Part shown: positions 22,952 through 29,438 of the stretch, one piece after another
Layout: each line of letters begins with the position of its first letter
Numbering within the stretch: position 1 is the first letter of the stretch
Translations under genes and position numbers: made by a program
Notes under the pieces: generated by a model
Told to the model about the DNA's origin: nothing
What the model saw: only the letters and a program-made list of their open reading frames with translations
Databases searched by the model: none
NCBI GenBank assembly: GCA_964030785.1
Contig: OZ034979.1
Span: 6,319,423 to 6,383,422, forward strand
Reading direction: 5' to 3'
Origin: Siderastrea siderea
Lineage: Eukaryota; Cnidaria; Anthozoa; Scleractinia; Rhizangiidae
DNA: 64,000 bases

Positions 22952-25412
22952 TTTAATACTTCTATAGCGCTTTTTACATTCACATACGATCAAAAGCGCT
23001 TTACAAATTTCAAAAATCCTCTCTAATAATAAATTACATGATTTAAACGAAATTATAAATTCGTCATACTCAGTTGCCTTTAAGCTTAGTAGAGATCTGA
23101 TTGAAACTGGAGAAAACAATGAAATTTAAATTTCACGATATTTACAAAGTGCGAGCGCACTCTGACCATTGTAAAAATCGCAATACTTATAAGCACTACT
23201 TGTAATACTTACAACATATTAAATCAGAGATAGATTCCAAAGGCAGAAGAGAAATAATATCAGTTTTAAAGCTTCTCTTTTTGGTATACTTTTCCGTCAA
23301 TTGCACAGGATCTTTAACCTTGAAAGAGACAATAACAATTGTAACGTTACAGATGAACCTTTTGTTTGGAAACTTTGTTGTATGTTTGGGACCCTCAAAT
23401 CGGACTACGAACATGACGTTTCAAACTTTATTAGATACATCCTGTGATTTACCCACCGAAAAGGCGCGAAATAAATTTTCGTTCACAAGCTGGTCTAAGT
23501 AGCTGAAAGCCAATCAAATGTCGCGTATCACTTTTTTCACGTGTGAAGAAAACGGTACGTCCAATCAGGTGCTGCGTATCATGTTTTTTGACGTGTGAGC
23601 CGTACCAAGGTGATTCTCATTCAGGCTTTCGCTTTTCAAGTCTCTCGCAAGTGTTGAAGTTAACTTTCTTTTAAGCTTAAAAACATCGATCCTTAACATG
23701 AGCGAGAAAAGATTTGTTGCCCACGGTTACTTCGGTTGAGAATCATGTGGAAAGTCTCGAAGGCAAAAACATAAAAGAGAAGAAGAAGCGAGATGTGAAA
23801 TTGTTGGAAAATTTTTTGAGAAAAAGAAAGCCAGTATAACCAAACAAGTATCTTGCGGAGTTTATTTCCTCTGTTGACGTAAAGACGGAGAAGATTATGA
23901 GCCCTCAGCCCCCCCGCATTTCAAAACGAGTTTCAAATGGGAAAATAAAACAGGAAATACTTGATTTTTTAGCACAATAAACAAGGTTGTTATGTAGGCC
24001 CAACAGTCTAAACAAAAAAGGTTGTCGGTATGATAGTACAGTTTCTCGTACCATAATTCCGTGATCATCGCGATAGGCAGTTCGTAGTTGCACACATATA
24101 TCACAGGCATACAAGCCATCAGCAAACAGATCTCCCCACCAGAACAGAAATCTTGAGAAGGGCTTAAAGAAAGGGAACAAGGGGGTTAGTGGTCAAACAA
24201 ACAAACAAACACACAAACAAAGAGAAAAGGATGCTATCTCCTTCAGTTGGTATCAGTACTGTCTTGCACTCACGCGATGTTTAGTTTATGAATAAAGTTT
24301 TCGTAGAAAGGAATACTGCAGTAGAGGCGATATTTAAGTTACAGTTAAATCCCTGTAATGGAACACTTTCAGGATGACGGCATAAGGGAGGTATCCGCCT
24401 ACGAAACGTCTGTCTAACCCTCGTACAACATCATTTTAAAAAATGTAGTTTTTCGTCAAACGTCTTCGATCCTAACGTTCACAAGCCTCTTACGGTCTTT
24501 TTTCAATACGAACACTGAAAGGACAGTCCCAAGTGACCGTTTACTTGAGGTTTCTGTAGTGTAAAAATCGACTCGATTTGAATGAACTCTGGTCTCTCCG
24601 GCTTGACGTACATTCTCCTTCGCGTGGTCTGCATTATACAGGTAAAGTTCCTGGATTTTGGTTTCTTTGGGACCATGTGGATGATCCGTAATAACCCGTT
24701 ATTGTTTGCATTTTAGAGGTAGAGCTTGTATGAATTCGATCCATTCGTAACCAAGTTAACTTTCCGTAATATAGGGACGTTTTAATATCCACAAAATACC
24801 ACTCTTACCTCCTCAGACGTTTCGGAGAAGGCGATTCTGAGAATGACCGTCCAAAAGTTGTAGATAACAATAGCAGCAACCACACCCTTAAAAAATATCA
24901 AACCACAAACGCATTGCTAAATAGTATTTAGTTCTGGTCCTCTGTCACGCTAAGCTACGGATGCAAGTGTGATGTGACACCGTGACAATGGGAAAGAACT
25001 GGACTATATGGTATATTCTGTTTGTCTGCAAAGAAAACATTCTAATTACCCCACGGAAGTCGAAAGGAAAGTCTGACAAGAGAGCTACAGCGAGACTGAT
25101 GGCGAGATAAAAACCAGGATCGACGAAACTGTCGAGGCACTTTAACTGAGGTACAATTTGACTGTGGAAAGCCTTACCTCGACAATCCTTCCTCCTTTGT
25201 CGATGTTATATTCAAAACAACATTAAAAGATGGGACGGAAAGGTTAAGCACTAAAGCGATCTTGTCTGTGTTAGTCTAAGCCGGGCCCTAATGAATTTGT
25301 TAATACACAGTCTTCATTTCACAATACAAAAAATAAGCAATTACAAATATACCATCCATAAGTAGTAGACGTCATCTTCTGGATCTAACACCAATCTTTC
25401 TGATCGTACAAG
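2144..25412 (-). CDS. CNGA: Cyclic nucleotide-gated cation channel, alpha-type subunit (17 firm exons)
   Basis: This is a plasma-membrane cation channel opened by direct cGMP or cAMP binding, used by animals in photo- and chemosensory signalling. Reading down the minus strand, 17 exons join in phase at GT-AG boundaries: 25353-25412, 24809-24886, 24052-24162, 23213-23318, 22503-22752, 17419-17497, 14364-14482, 11686-11778, 11164-11260, 10503-10611, 8477-8514, 7212-7321, 6412-6481, 6083-6138, 5110-5201, 4381-4439, 2144-2542. They give about 641 residues: S1 to S6, a pore with TIGETP, the post-S6 NMNAAR, the C-linker ending [14 protein letters not shown], a complete CNBD, a coiled coil and an acidic/Asn-rich tail. 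The C-linker and CNBD resemble alpha subunits ([24 protein letters not shown]) rather than beta. CNGA members are typically about 650-750 residues, so only the N terminus is missing. The exact orthologue (CNGA1, 2 or 3) cannot be assigned by eye. Confidence 0.95.
2724..3156. mobile_element. MITE with CCGTGTG termini and TA target duplication
   Basis: The ends read TA-CCGTGTGACACTAA and TTTTGTGCCACACGG-TA. This gives inverted termini flanked by TA, the Tc1/mariner-style target. The interior is full of TTTTTGCGATTT/GCAAAAATT blocks in inverted order, so much of the element can fold back. It lies in the last channel intron. A second, larger copy is at 28544-29438. Confidence 0.75.
3270..3662. 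mobile_element. MITE-like element with GGCTCCGCC termini
   Basis: The left end ACGGGAAGGCTCCGCCCGG is mirrored on the right by CGAGCGGAGCCTCCCCG. The interior repeats CCCTTT-ATACTA blocks on both strands near 3300, 3340, 3517, 3573 and 3608. No coding capacity. It lies in the last channel intron. Confidence 0.6.
4381..4439 (-). CDS. CNGA: CNGA exon: coiled-coil segment
   Basis: The acceptor CCGTTAG and donor GAG|GTGAGT bound a 59-base exon. Its first two bases complete an Ala codon begun in the previous exon. It reads [19 protein letters not shown], a strongly heptad-like helix, in the position of the CNGA leucine zipper after the CNBD. Confidence 0.85.
5110..5201 (-). CDS. CNGA: CNGA exon: end of CNBD C-helix and linker to coiled coil
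   Basis: The acceptor is TTTCAG|ATTACAG and the donor AATTTTG|GTGAGT. An alternative acceptor seven bases downstream would put a stop in frame, so this boundary is set by phase. It reads [16 protein letters not shown], then a charged helix ([14 protein letters not shown]). In vertebrate CNGA subunits the C-helix carries an acidic residue (Asp604 of bovine CNGA1) that contacts the purine. By hand alignment that position is Thr here. Confidence 0.85.
5360..5613 (-). mobile_element. tRNA-derived SINE
   Basis: On the minus strand the head reads GCAGCGTGGCCGAGTGATTA (A box) followed about 40 bases later by GGTCCCGGGTTCGAATCC (a near-perfect B box), like a tRNA-Ser/Leu. There is no tRNA-like 3' acceptor strand; an unrelated body of about 170 bases follows. 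It is therefore called a SINE rather than a tRNA gene. It lies in the intron between 5201 and 6083. Confidence 0.75.
6083..6138 (-). CDS. CNGA: CNGA exon: CNBD C-helix
   Basis: The acceptor is TTTACAG|GCTTTAG and the donor GGACAG|GTAATC. The exon reads [18 protein letters not shown], the hallmark end of the CNG-channel binding domain (family pattern EALxEYPDAKxxLExxG). It splices in phase to both neighbours. Confidence 0.93.
6412..6481 (-). CDS. CNGA: CNGA exon: CNBD phosphate-binding cassette, second half
   Basis: The acceptor CCTTTAG and donor GAG|GTAAGA bound [23 protein letters not shown]; the first Arg codon is completed across the junction. The NRRSA sequence is the cyclic-nucleotide phosphate contact. 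Most CNGA subunits have RRTA, where the Thr favours cGMP. Ser here keeps the hydroxyl. Confidence 0.93.
7212..7321 (-). CDS. CNGA: CNGA exon: CNBD beta-roll and start of phosphate-binding cassette
   Basis: The acceptor is TCTAG|GTGGTG and the donor AACAG|GTGAAA. The exon encodes a variable, acidic loop ([15 protein letters not shown]) followed by [19 protein letters not shown]. The FGEISLL stretch is the conserved core of the phosphate-binding cassette. Confidence 0.93.
7799..8201. mobile_element. MITE with TTAAGGACGGTGCCT termini, copy 1
   Basis: The left end TTAAGGACGGTGCCTCC is mirrored at the right by GGAGGCAACGTCCTTAA. Interior arms also pair: TTTTTCAGAGATAATTGAG against AATTATCTCTGAAAA. 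TTAA at both tips may be a piggyBac-style target duplication or simply part of the terminus. Further copies at 11802 and 57674 show this is a family. Confidence 0.75.
8477..8514 (-). CDS. CNGA: CNGA exon: short CNBD exon GREMYII
   Basis: This 38-base exon lies between TGCTCTTAG and GTAAGG and reads [12 protein letters not shown] after a Gly completed across the junction. GREMYII is nearly invariant in CNG channels. A MITE terminus begins only about 22 bases beyond the acceptor (8537), so the branch point is probably inside the MITE. Confidence 0.93.
8537..8826. mobile_element. MITE with GCGGTTTTCA termini
   Basis: The left end GCGCGGTTTTCAAATGAGTG is mirrored by CACTCAAATGAAAACCGCTC at the right, with TA next to both ends. 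The GC-rich centre has repeated CCAATCA/TGATTGG boxes near 8597, 8625, 8696, 8719 and 8751, and GGCGCG motifs. It abuts the 3' splice site of the exon at 8477-8514. Confidence 0.75.
9148..10481 (-). mobile_element. tRNA-derived SINE whose tail has expanded into a 66-bp minisatellite
   Basis: The minus-strand head near 10395-10481 reads GCGCGGTAGTGAAGTGATAA, then GAAGGTCAGTGGTTTGAGAC (A and B box-like). The downstream body contains CCTGGGTGGA and GATGGACTAGC. That last segment is tandemly repeated: about eleven units at 9148-9866 and three at 10147-10330. Conserved blocks are CCCCCTGGATGGGATG, CATCACAGGATACCCAGCAT and AAAGTGACTAGGAGTATTAC. The unit is 66 bp = 22 codons, so the plus strand has a 237-codon open frame that is only a by-product. 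An AT-rich spacer with a TATC microsatellite separates the two blocks. Confidence 0.75.
10503..10611 (-). CDS. CNGA: CNGA exon: end of C-linker and start of CNBD
   Basis: The acceptor is ATACAG|GTGAAG and the donor AAATAG|GTAAGG. It reads [19 protein letters not shown], then [17 protein letters not shown], matching the CNGA consensus (family VxIFxDCExGLLxELVLKL...SPGDYIC). GLLxEL and SPGDYIC separate alpha from beta subunits. The donor lies just beyond the head of the SINE at 9148-10481. Confidence 0.95.
11164..11260 (-). CDS. CNGA: CNGA exon: C-linker
   Basis: The acceptor is TTACTAG|AACACA and the donor CGAAAG|GTATGC. It encodes [17 protein letters not shown] followed by [15 protein letters not shown], the D'-F' helices of the C-linker that couple ligand binding to gate opening. 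Confidence 0.95.
11686..11778 (-). CDS. CNGA: CNGA exon: start of C-linker after S6
   Basis: The acceptor is TTTCAG|AATGGA and the donor GAGCAG|GTCAGTG. It reads [18 protein letters not shown] then [12 protein letters not shown], matching the A'-C' helices (family IDxIKQYMxxRKVxKxLExRVIKWFDYLW). A MITE end lies about 22 bases upstream of the acceptor. Confidence 0.95.
11802..12118. mobile_element. MITE with TTAAGGACGGTGTCT terminus, copy 2
   Basis: The left end TTAAGGACGGTGTCTCCTAA and the interior blocks (AAGCAGATCTTAGCAAG, TTTTTCAGAGATAATTAAG, TTAATTACTTCTGAAAAATG) match copy 1 at 7799-8201. The right terminus is not recognisable past about 12118. It abuts the 3' splice site of the exon at 11686-11778. 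Confidence 0.7.
12151..12364. mobile_element. MITE copy related to 35240-35474, decayed
   Basis: It shares AAACTCCCGATAACCTTCCG, CAGCTTCTGGTAATTATTGG and TTCACAAAATTGTAAAGATT with the better-preserved element at 35240-35474, in the opposite orientation. The right terminus is degraded. Confidence 0.6.
12883..13842. mobile_element. Outer element with TGATCGTCGT termini, carrying a nested insertion
   Basis: The left end GGGGTGATCGTCGTAAATTT is mirrored by GGTACGACGATCACCCC at the right. The interior repeats ACCCTAAAAGGTACC-like blocks near 12957, 13094, 13788 and 13816. A second element (13127-13760) is inserted between them. Confidence 0.65.
13127..13760. mobile_element. Nested DNA element with CAGGRCTTGAAATAA termini and 6-bp target duplication
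   Basis: The ends read CAGGACTTGAAATAACGG and TTATTTCAAGCCCTG. The flank AACGGT is present on both sides (13121-13126 and 13761-13766), a direct 6-bp duplication. Subterminal ACAATGTCCGGTCAAAAATAGG blocks are inverted at the two ends, typical of transposase-binding repeats. No transposase frame inside. Confidence 0.75.
14364..14482 (-). CDS. CNGA: CNGA exon: S6 gate and NMNAAR
   Basis: The acceptor is ACGTAG|GAATAC and the donor GCGAG|GTTTGA. It reads [20 protein letters not shown] then [19 protein letters not shown]. This is the S6 helix plus the conserved post-S6 segment (family [24 protein letters not shown]). Confidence 0.95.
14605..17035. repeat. Composite array: paired GTTGAA repeats and TCGGCCGA repeats
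   Basis: Outer blocks (14610-14760 and 15800-17035) consist of short palindromic GTTGAA/TTCAAC motifs. The right block is a tandem array of roughly 100-bp units with GGGTGGCCAAACGCGTTCAA. Inner blocks (14755-15020 and 15552-15785) are irregular repeats of about 17 bp built on TATCGGCCGAGTGTCGGT. They flank a unique core of about 530 bp with no clear gene. A separate MITE (16479-16887) interrupts the right GTTGAA block. GTTGAA fragments also occur near 32480-32765 and 39204-39410. Confidence 0.7.
16479..16887. mobile_element. MITE with TTAAGACGATTTCCGCTCAA termini, copy 1
   Basis: The left end TTAAGACGATTTCCGCTCAA is mirrored by TTGAGCGGAATCCGTCTTAA. It sits inside the GTTGAA array, so it inserted after the array formed. 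TTAA at both tips fits a TTAA-targeting transposase. A second copy is at 18085-18474. Confidence 0.8.
17127..17339. mobile_element. Inverted-terminus repeat with CCCTTTCACTCCCAAGAG end
   Basis: The left end TTAACCCTTTCACTCCC is mirrored by GGGAATGAAAGGGATAA. The interior carries one unit (ATTTGAATGGTCACATCATAGG, CTCAAAAGTTAGAACCACCTT, split here for length) that is tandemly amplified elsewhere (31830-32260; opposite strand 48330-48860). Confidence 0.65.
17419..17497 (-). CDS. CNGA: CNGA exon: pore helix and selectivity filter
   Basis: The acceptor is CTTGCAG|GAAATA and the donor AACATA|GTAAGT. After completing an Arg codon it reads [20 protein letters not shown] then NPQTNI. TIGETP, with the filter glutamate, is the cation-selectivity signature of CNG alpha subunits; beta subunits carry Gly in place of that Glu. 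This exon also fixes the unusual GTTCGG donor of the previous exon at 22503 by phase. Confidence 0.96.
17634..17770. mobile_element. Fragment of the TTAAGACG MITE inside another inverted repeat
   Basis: GGTGACCCCGCCATTCAATT, TCTCGAGAAAATTAATG and GACACGAAGCGTCTTTTCAA match the interior of the MITEs at 16479 and 18085 in inverse orientation. The fragment is flanked by TGATATGTTAATATACGG (about 17613) and GTGTATATTAACATATCCC (about 17793), which may be the ends of a host element. Confidence 0.55.
18085..18474. mobile_element. MITE with TTAAGACGATTTCCGCTGAA termini, copy 2
   Basis: The ends TTAAGACGATTTCCGCTGAA and TTGAGCGGAATCCGTCTTAA and the interior match copy 1 at 16479-16887 closely. Confidence 0.8.
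18540..18920. repeat. Purine-rich GGGA repeat
   Basis: The block GAGAAACCGGGAAAAAGGGA is repeated in tandem about 60 bp apart (near 18620 and 18680), followed by further GGGAAG-rich sequence and a C-tract near 18906. The GGTACGGGAAGCG stretch near 18878 is also found near 6226. No gene seen. Confidence 0.5.
19193..22140. mobile_element. Middle nested element (CCCCGGTTCCTAGAAAGCC termini)
   Basis: The left end CCCCGGTTCCTAGAAAGCCG is mirrored by CGGCTTTCCAGGAACCGGGG, followed on each side by GATTAAAC/GTGCTAAT-type subterminal repeats. It is about 2.95 kb including the innermost insertion. I could not identify a transposase in it. Confidence 0.7.
19634..20497. mobile_element. Innermost nested element, TA-flanked, CATTACTTGC termini
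   Basis: TA-CATTACTTGCAAAAAATT at the left and AATTTTTTGCAAGTAATG-TA at the right form a perfect 25-bp inverted terminus (continuing as TCGGACG) with TA duplication, as for Tc1/mariner relatives. Subterminal TTTCGGAC repeats occur at both ends. On the plus strand about 19895-20099 there is an uninterrupted coding-like stretch ([20 protein letters not shown], then [16 protein letters not shown]) ending in TAA. It may be a transposase remnant or a captured exon. Confidence 0.75.
22270..22477. mobile_element. MITE of the TTAACCCTTTAA family, copy 1
   Basis: The left end AAAGGGTTAACAGCCCCATT and right end GGGGCTTAAAGGGTTAA are near-inverted. The interior has TGTTCTCCATATATTTCTCA, TTTGATCAAGTAATGACACT and GGAGAAATTAGATGCTTGTC. 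Further copies occur at 31607, 40107 and 56885. It ends 25 bases inside the intron whose donor is at 22502. Confidence 0.75.
22503..22752 (-). CDS. CNGA: CNGA exon: S4-S5 and outer pore
   Basis: The acceptor is CTCACAG|TTCCCT. It encodes [16 protein letters not shown] (the S4 arginine/lysine pattern), then [20 protein letters not shown] and [19 protein letters not shown] (S5), then [17 protein letters not shown]. The donor ACAAG|GTTCGG is non-consensus after GT, but it is the only choice whose phase joins the pore exon to give TR-KYVKS. Confidence 0.94.
22905..22950. repeat. (AAT)n microsatellite
   Basis: About fifteen AAT triplets with one GAT interruption, in a channel intron. Confidence 0.95.
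23213..23318 (-). CDS. CNGA: CNGA exon: S2-S3 linker and S3
   Basis: The acceptor is TTCAAG|GTTAAA and the donor ATGTT|GTAAGT. It reads [16 protein letters not shown] then [19 protein letters not shown]. The [12 protein letters not shown] segment corresponds to the conserved S3 of CNG channels (family FKLDVLSLIPTDLLY). Confidence 0.92.
23700..23910 (+). pseudogene. Relic resembling a DUF3504 / Crypton-type recombinase N-terminal region
   Basis: A start-like ATGAGCGAGAAAAGATTTG (MSEKRF) is followed, after frame breaks, by [19 protein letters not shown], then [12 protein letters not shown], then in another frame [11 protein letters not shown]. From memory, this order resembles the N-terminal part of the many DUF3504 (KCTD1-like, QRICH1/ZMYM-related) tyrosine-recombinase-like genes in coral genomes. 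A stop (TAA near 23838) and at least two frameshifts show it is dead. The similarity is recalled, not searched. Confidence 0.45.
24052..24162 (-). CDS. CNGA: CNGA exon: S2
   Basis: The acceptor is CTTTAAG|CCCTTC and the donor TTATG|GTACGAG, both phase 0. It reads [13 protein letters not shown] then [18 protein letters not shown] and DDHGIM, matching family S2 (DYxSDxxYxxDMxxRxRTGYLExGxxV). A second AG seven codon positions nearer (CTCAAG) would break phase and was not used. Confidence 0.93.
24809..24886 (-). CDS. CNGA: CNGA exon: S1
   Basis: The acceptor is TTTAAG|GGTGTG and the donor GAGGAG|GTAAGA, both phase 0; 26 codons. It reads [20 protein letters not shown] then SETSEE, a hydrophobic helix with the YNxWxVxxRxAF pattern of CNG S1. 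Confidence 0.93.
25353..25412 (-). CDS. CNGA: CNGA exon: pre-S1 segment
   Basis: The acceptor is CTTTCAG|CTTGTA and the donor GGATG|GTATAT, both phase 0; 20 codons [20 protein letters not shown]. The xVxDPxxxxYYxW pattern immediately before S1 is shared by CNG channels. Confidence 0.92.
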
Positions 25413-28400
25413 CTGAAAGAATATTTAAAAAACTTGTAAACACTAATAGCTAAATCTACAGAGTCGACCTTCGCGATGGTAGTGAACTGGGTATGTCGTT
25501 AACATGATAAATGTTTCACCACGGTCAAACGGGAAAAATAAAAAAACGTACTTAAAAGATAAGGGAATTATTGATACTGTACCAGTATCCTGTTGATTTA
25601 CTAAAATGTTTCGAACTTTACTAAAAAAGTTCTAAGTGCTTGAAAACGGGAAACGGACTTGTCGGCGCCATTTCTAAGAGTAATTTTGTTCAGGTGCGGA
25701 ACATTTAAATAGCGAAGAAACTCGTTTACTTGAGAGAAATGAAGATATAGTTACACTCACCCACTAATTTATATAGCCTTGCTCATGTTTCGACTGCATC
25801 GTGAATAAATCTTACGAATTAAAACGAAAAAACTGCCTCAGACGTTTGACCGCGGTGGAGATAACAATGAACTTCAGAACACAACTTGAGATTACATCTT
25901 ATTACACTGTGGTTGGTCTAAATTGGACAACAACAAATGTACAGTGCAAAGACAAGGACAAAGTGGATCAAAATCCACAAAATTGCAGCGAGCGATCGTC
26001 ACCTTTTGAACCCATTGAAAAATTACTTATGCTTTTTTCGGCTTCCACTGCTAAACGATGATTGACGGCAATAAAAAAGCAACCGTTGAATGAGTTTTGA
26101 ACACTGAACTTCAGATTTCGCTTTTTATTGAAAGGTGCAGTAAAGAGCAAATTGGCTTTTCTACTATTTTCACGTCCACAACAAAACATCTTTACTTATT
26201 TAGCTGTTTCACTAATCACATTACAGCAGCACTAAGGAAAATCGTGAACAATAAGTACTGCGATAATTTTCACAAATAACCTTTTCTTTTCTTTGATTCG
26301 TAGTTGAAACCGTATAAAAAGTTTTTTGGCACGCGGAACGGGACCAAATATCTGTGGCAATTTGCGGATTTGGAACCGTTAATCATGACTTGTTCATCGC
26401 TATCTTTCATTATCAAATTTACCATGCTTTTTGAATACAACATACGTAAAAGCCTGCAAAACCCGACAAAAGAATTTTATCGCTTACCCGCAGACGAAGG
26501 CCAGTTTTTTTGCCCAAAGTTTATCCTATCTTTTGAAAAACGGAATCTAAAACAAACAAGATGCCAACATACCTTGAAGTTAATTTCTTTGTTCTTTGAA
26601 AGGATTGAAAGCGTTTCCTTTCTTGAGTTATTTAGCATACTTCTTTCAGCTCGCAAAAACGCGCCTGAAGCGAGTGGTTTTCGCTTTTTGACTGAAACTT
26701 TCTATTGTGACGAAACAAAGGAAGAAAACGCGCGCGCAAAAATTTCAACCAATCAGTTCCGTCTGAGCTTACGCGATGTGCGCGCGCGCAACAGGTTGAA
26801 TTTGAGCACGTCCAGTCCACAAGTGGTGCAGTTCTACTCAACTTTCAGCTTCATTTCAAAAAAGAGGAGATATTTTCTTTAAAACCGACGCAATTGTTTT
26901 TGTTTGCTAGTTAGTTTTTAATGAATGCGCATAATACATTCGTACGTTTTCACTCGGGTAAAGGCATTTTTGAGCTATTTTGTCTACAAAATAGCCTCAT
27001 AGTCGGCATGCAGCCTCAAGTTTCTGGAAGGTTGGTTCTTTGGTTGGTTGGTTTTCGGGTACACCATGTTCGGCATTCCCGAAGACTGTCAAATTTTACC
27101 GAAAGGCTAGTTGACGGGGCCGGAACAAAAATGCAAGTGTGAATGCACGGAAAATTCCGCTACTAAAGCGACACGACGAAAGTGTCCGAATTATTATTGC
27201 TTGACGTTGGATATTTATATATCAAATAGAAATGGCTGGCTTCCTTGTGGTAGACTTCCTTAGAAAACGAATCCTCAGCACAAACCTGGTTTACACGTGA
27301 GCGGAAGCGAGATCTAGTAAATAATTCGTGGGTTATCTGATATTTATGATGTTTTTTCTAGGAAATATTTGTCAGCTTCGTTTGTTTTGGTAGATGAGAA
27401 TTGGAACAAATCCTTTGTACACCTGCGCATAACTTACGTTTGGAGTTATATGGTTCAACTTTAGAGTGTGAGAATTAACGTGACTTCTGTGCAGGGATGT
27501 CCCGTAGTAAATGATGGTAAATAGATGGCAAATAGTTTGAAGGTATAAAAAGGGCAGAATCGTGCATTTCGAACTTAGACCACTTATTGTTTGCACCTTT
27601 GGTAGGTTTTAAAATTAATGGCCATGCCACTCGATCACTAGGTCCGTCAAAGGCACAAGGTCGACAAGGAAAAAGATTGTATGGGTGGCATAAACGTTGC
27701 TCGTACGTGCGACTAGCTAAGCGCAAACTTAGAGGCGGCTTACCAGAGAAATGGGTTTCTGGTTAGGCTGCGTGGCGGTAGCGGGATTGTTTGTAGAAAG
27801 CTTGAGCGGAAAGATCAACACGACAATCAAATCAAATCAAAACAATTATCACCTCCAATACGAAGACAAAAACACAGTAGCTCCACACAAGATTCGTTTC
27901 ACAGTTTTATAGACACAAAAATCGGTTATCATTTTTCAGATTACAAAAAACGCATAAATTTACTCATTCGCCGCTTCCTTTTAGGTTTCTCCCTTTGTTA
28001 CACAATTCTAGCTGCCACGAAAGCCAACAAAAAGTGCCGAAAACGAACTTATGACAGTCTTATGAAAGTCTCGTGACTCGCCATTGAACTTTGTGTTATC
28101 ACATGTTTGTACGTGACAAAACACTACTTGTTTACACAAAACAGTAACCTGATCTCACGCTCAATCAACATAACACGTTCTTTACACGTGAAACGACCCA
28201 CACTCTAAAGCATTATCACATGACTGCCTGGCCGTGCGAAAAAATCCCCCCCCCCCCACCCCCGGAGCCATTAAAGCAAAATTTGGCCTTGACTTGACCA
28301 CATGTACTCCATGTGATAAAATTCACGTTGTTGACCACGCAGGCGAACCACGCCATTATTATTCTCGTATTCGCTCATTTAAAATTCCAACGATTCCTTC

Positions 28401-28543
28401 GCCATTACCACCTCTCTACATAACAAAACATCCCTTAATATTATTTTCACCCAATTTTGCATCTTACTTTCACGCAAAACAAAATTTATTCGCTGAACAC
28501 AAGCACTGATTTTTATATGGCTTCAGCGAAGCTGAGTCCACTA

Positions 28544-29438
28544 CAGTGTGGCACCAATATTTTTGCGGGAGTTTAATTTTGCGAATGGCGTTTTTTTGTG
28601 TGTGTGTTTTGCGGGACTAATTTTTGCGATTGGGGAAACTGTTTATCCTTCATTGGAATTAATTTTTGCAGTTTTCCGGAAGCCGCCTTCTATTTGGAAT
28701 TATAACATTCTCGTTTTTTGAGTGTAAACAATCGAATGCAGGTGAACAACATGCAGACGTATAACACGTTAAATCAGTTAATCAATGGAGTACCTTCAGA
28801 CGCTTCTAATTTCGTTTTATTTTTGAATGAAAGAGACGGTTTAAGTAAATGGGCACCAACATAATATTACCAGGGTCTGGAAGGGTATTCTCGGGATCCG
28901 GGATTTGACCAAAATACGGTGCGGGATTCGGGAAAACGCAAAGTATCTTGACGGGATTCGGGATTTGACTGCTACCAGGGAAGCGGGATTCGCCAAAATT
29001 TGGGCACGGGATGCGGGATTTTTTGGCTTGTCTGTCGGGAATTCGGGAAAGCGTCACGACCCAAGCAAACGTTCTAGCGGCAAAAGCGAATCAACCAGGC
29101 GAGCGAAAAATATCAATCAAAAGGGCCAATCTACAGCTTAAATTTATTAGCTTTTGCAGAAATTAGTCTTTTTAACGTATTTTTGGGAAAGAAAAAACGG
29201 TATTCGGGATAGCGATGAAAAAAGGGCGGGATGCGGGAATCTCCTCAAAAAGGAGCGGGAATGCGGGATCAGGACCCCTGTATTACATCACATGTAAAAG
29301 GCGATGTTTGTATATAAATTTCGACAATGGAGTAAATTTGTGCAGGAATTATTTTTTTCGCGGGAACTTTTTTGCGGATCGTGAAAAAACCGCGAAAATC
29401 CCAAAAATTTGAATCCGCAAAAAATTAGTGCCACACGG
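28544..29438. mobile_element. MITE with CAGTGTGGCAC/GTGCCACACGG termini, carrying an insertion
   Basis: TA-CAGTGTGGCACCAATATTT at the left and TTAGTGCCACACGG-TA at the right match the family at 2724-3156, with the same GCGGGAACTTTTTTGCGGAT-type interior. About 28700-29290 is additional sequence, including a GCGGGATTCGGGATTTG minisatellite (28885-29060 and about 29220-29265), presumably inserted or amplified inside the MITE. Confidence 0.7.

Noticed and set aside
26304..26882. 192-codon plus-strand frame
   Set aside because: No recognisable domain; it runs through a CGCGCG/CCAATCA-rich block that looks like an element.
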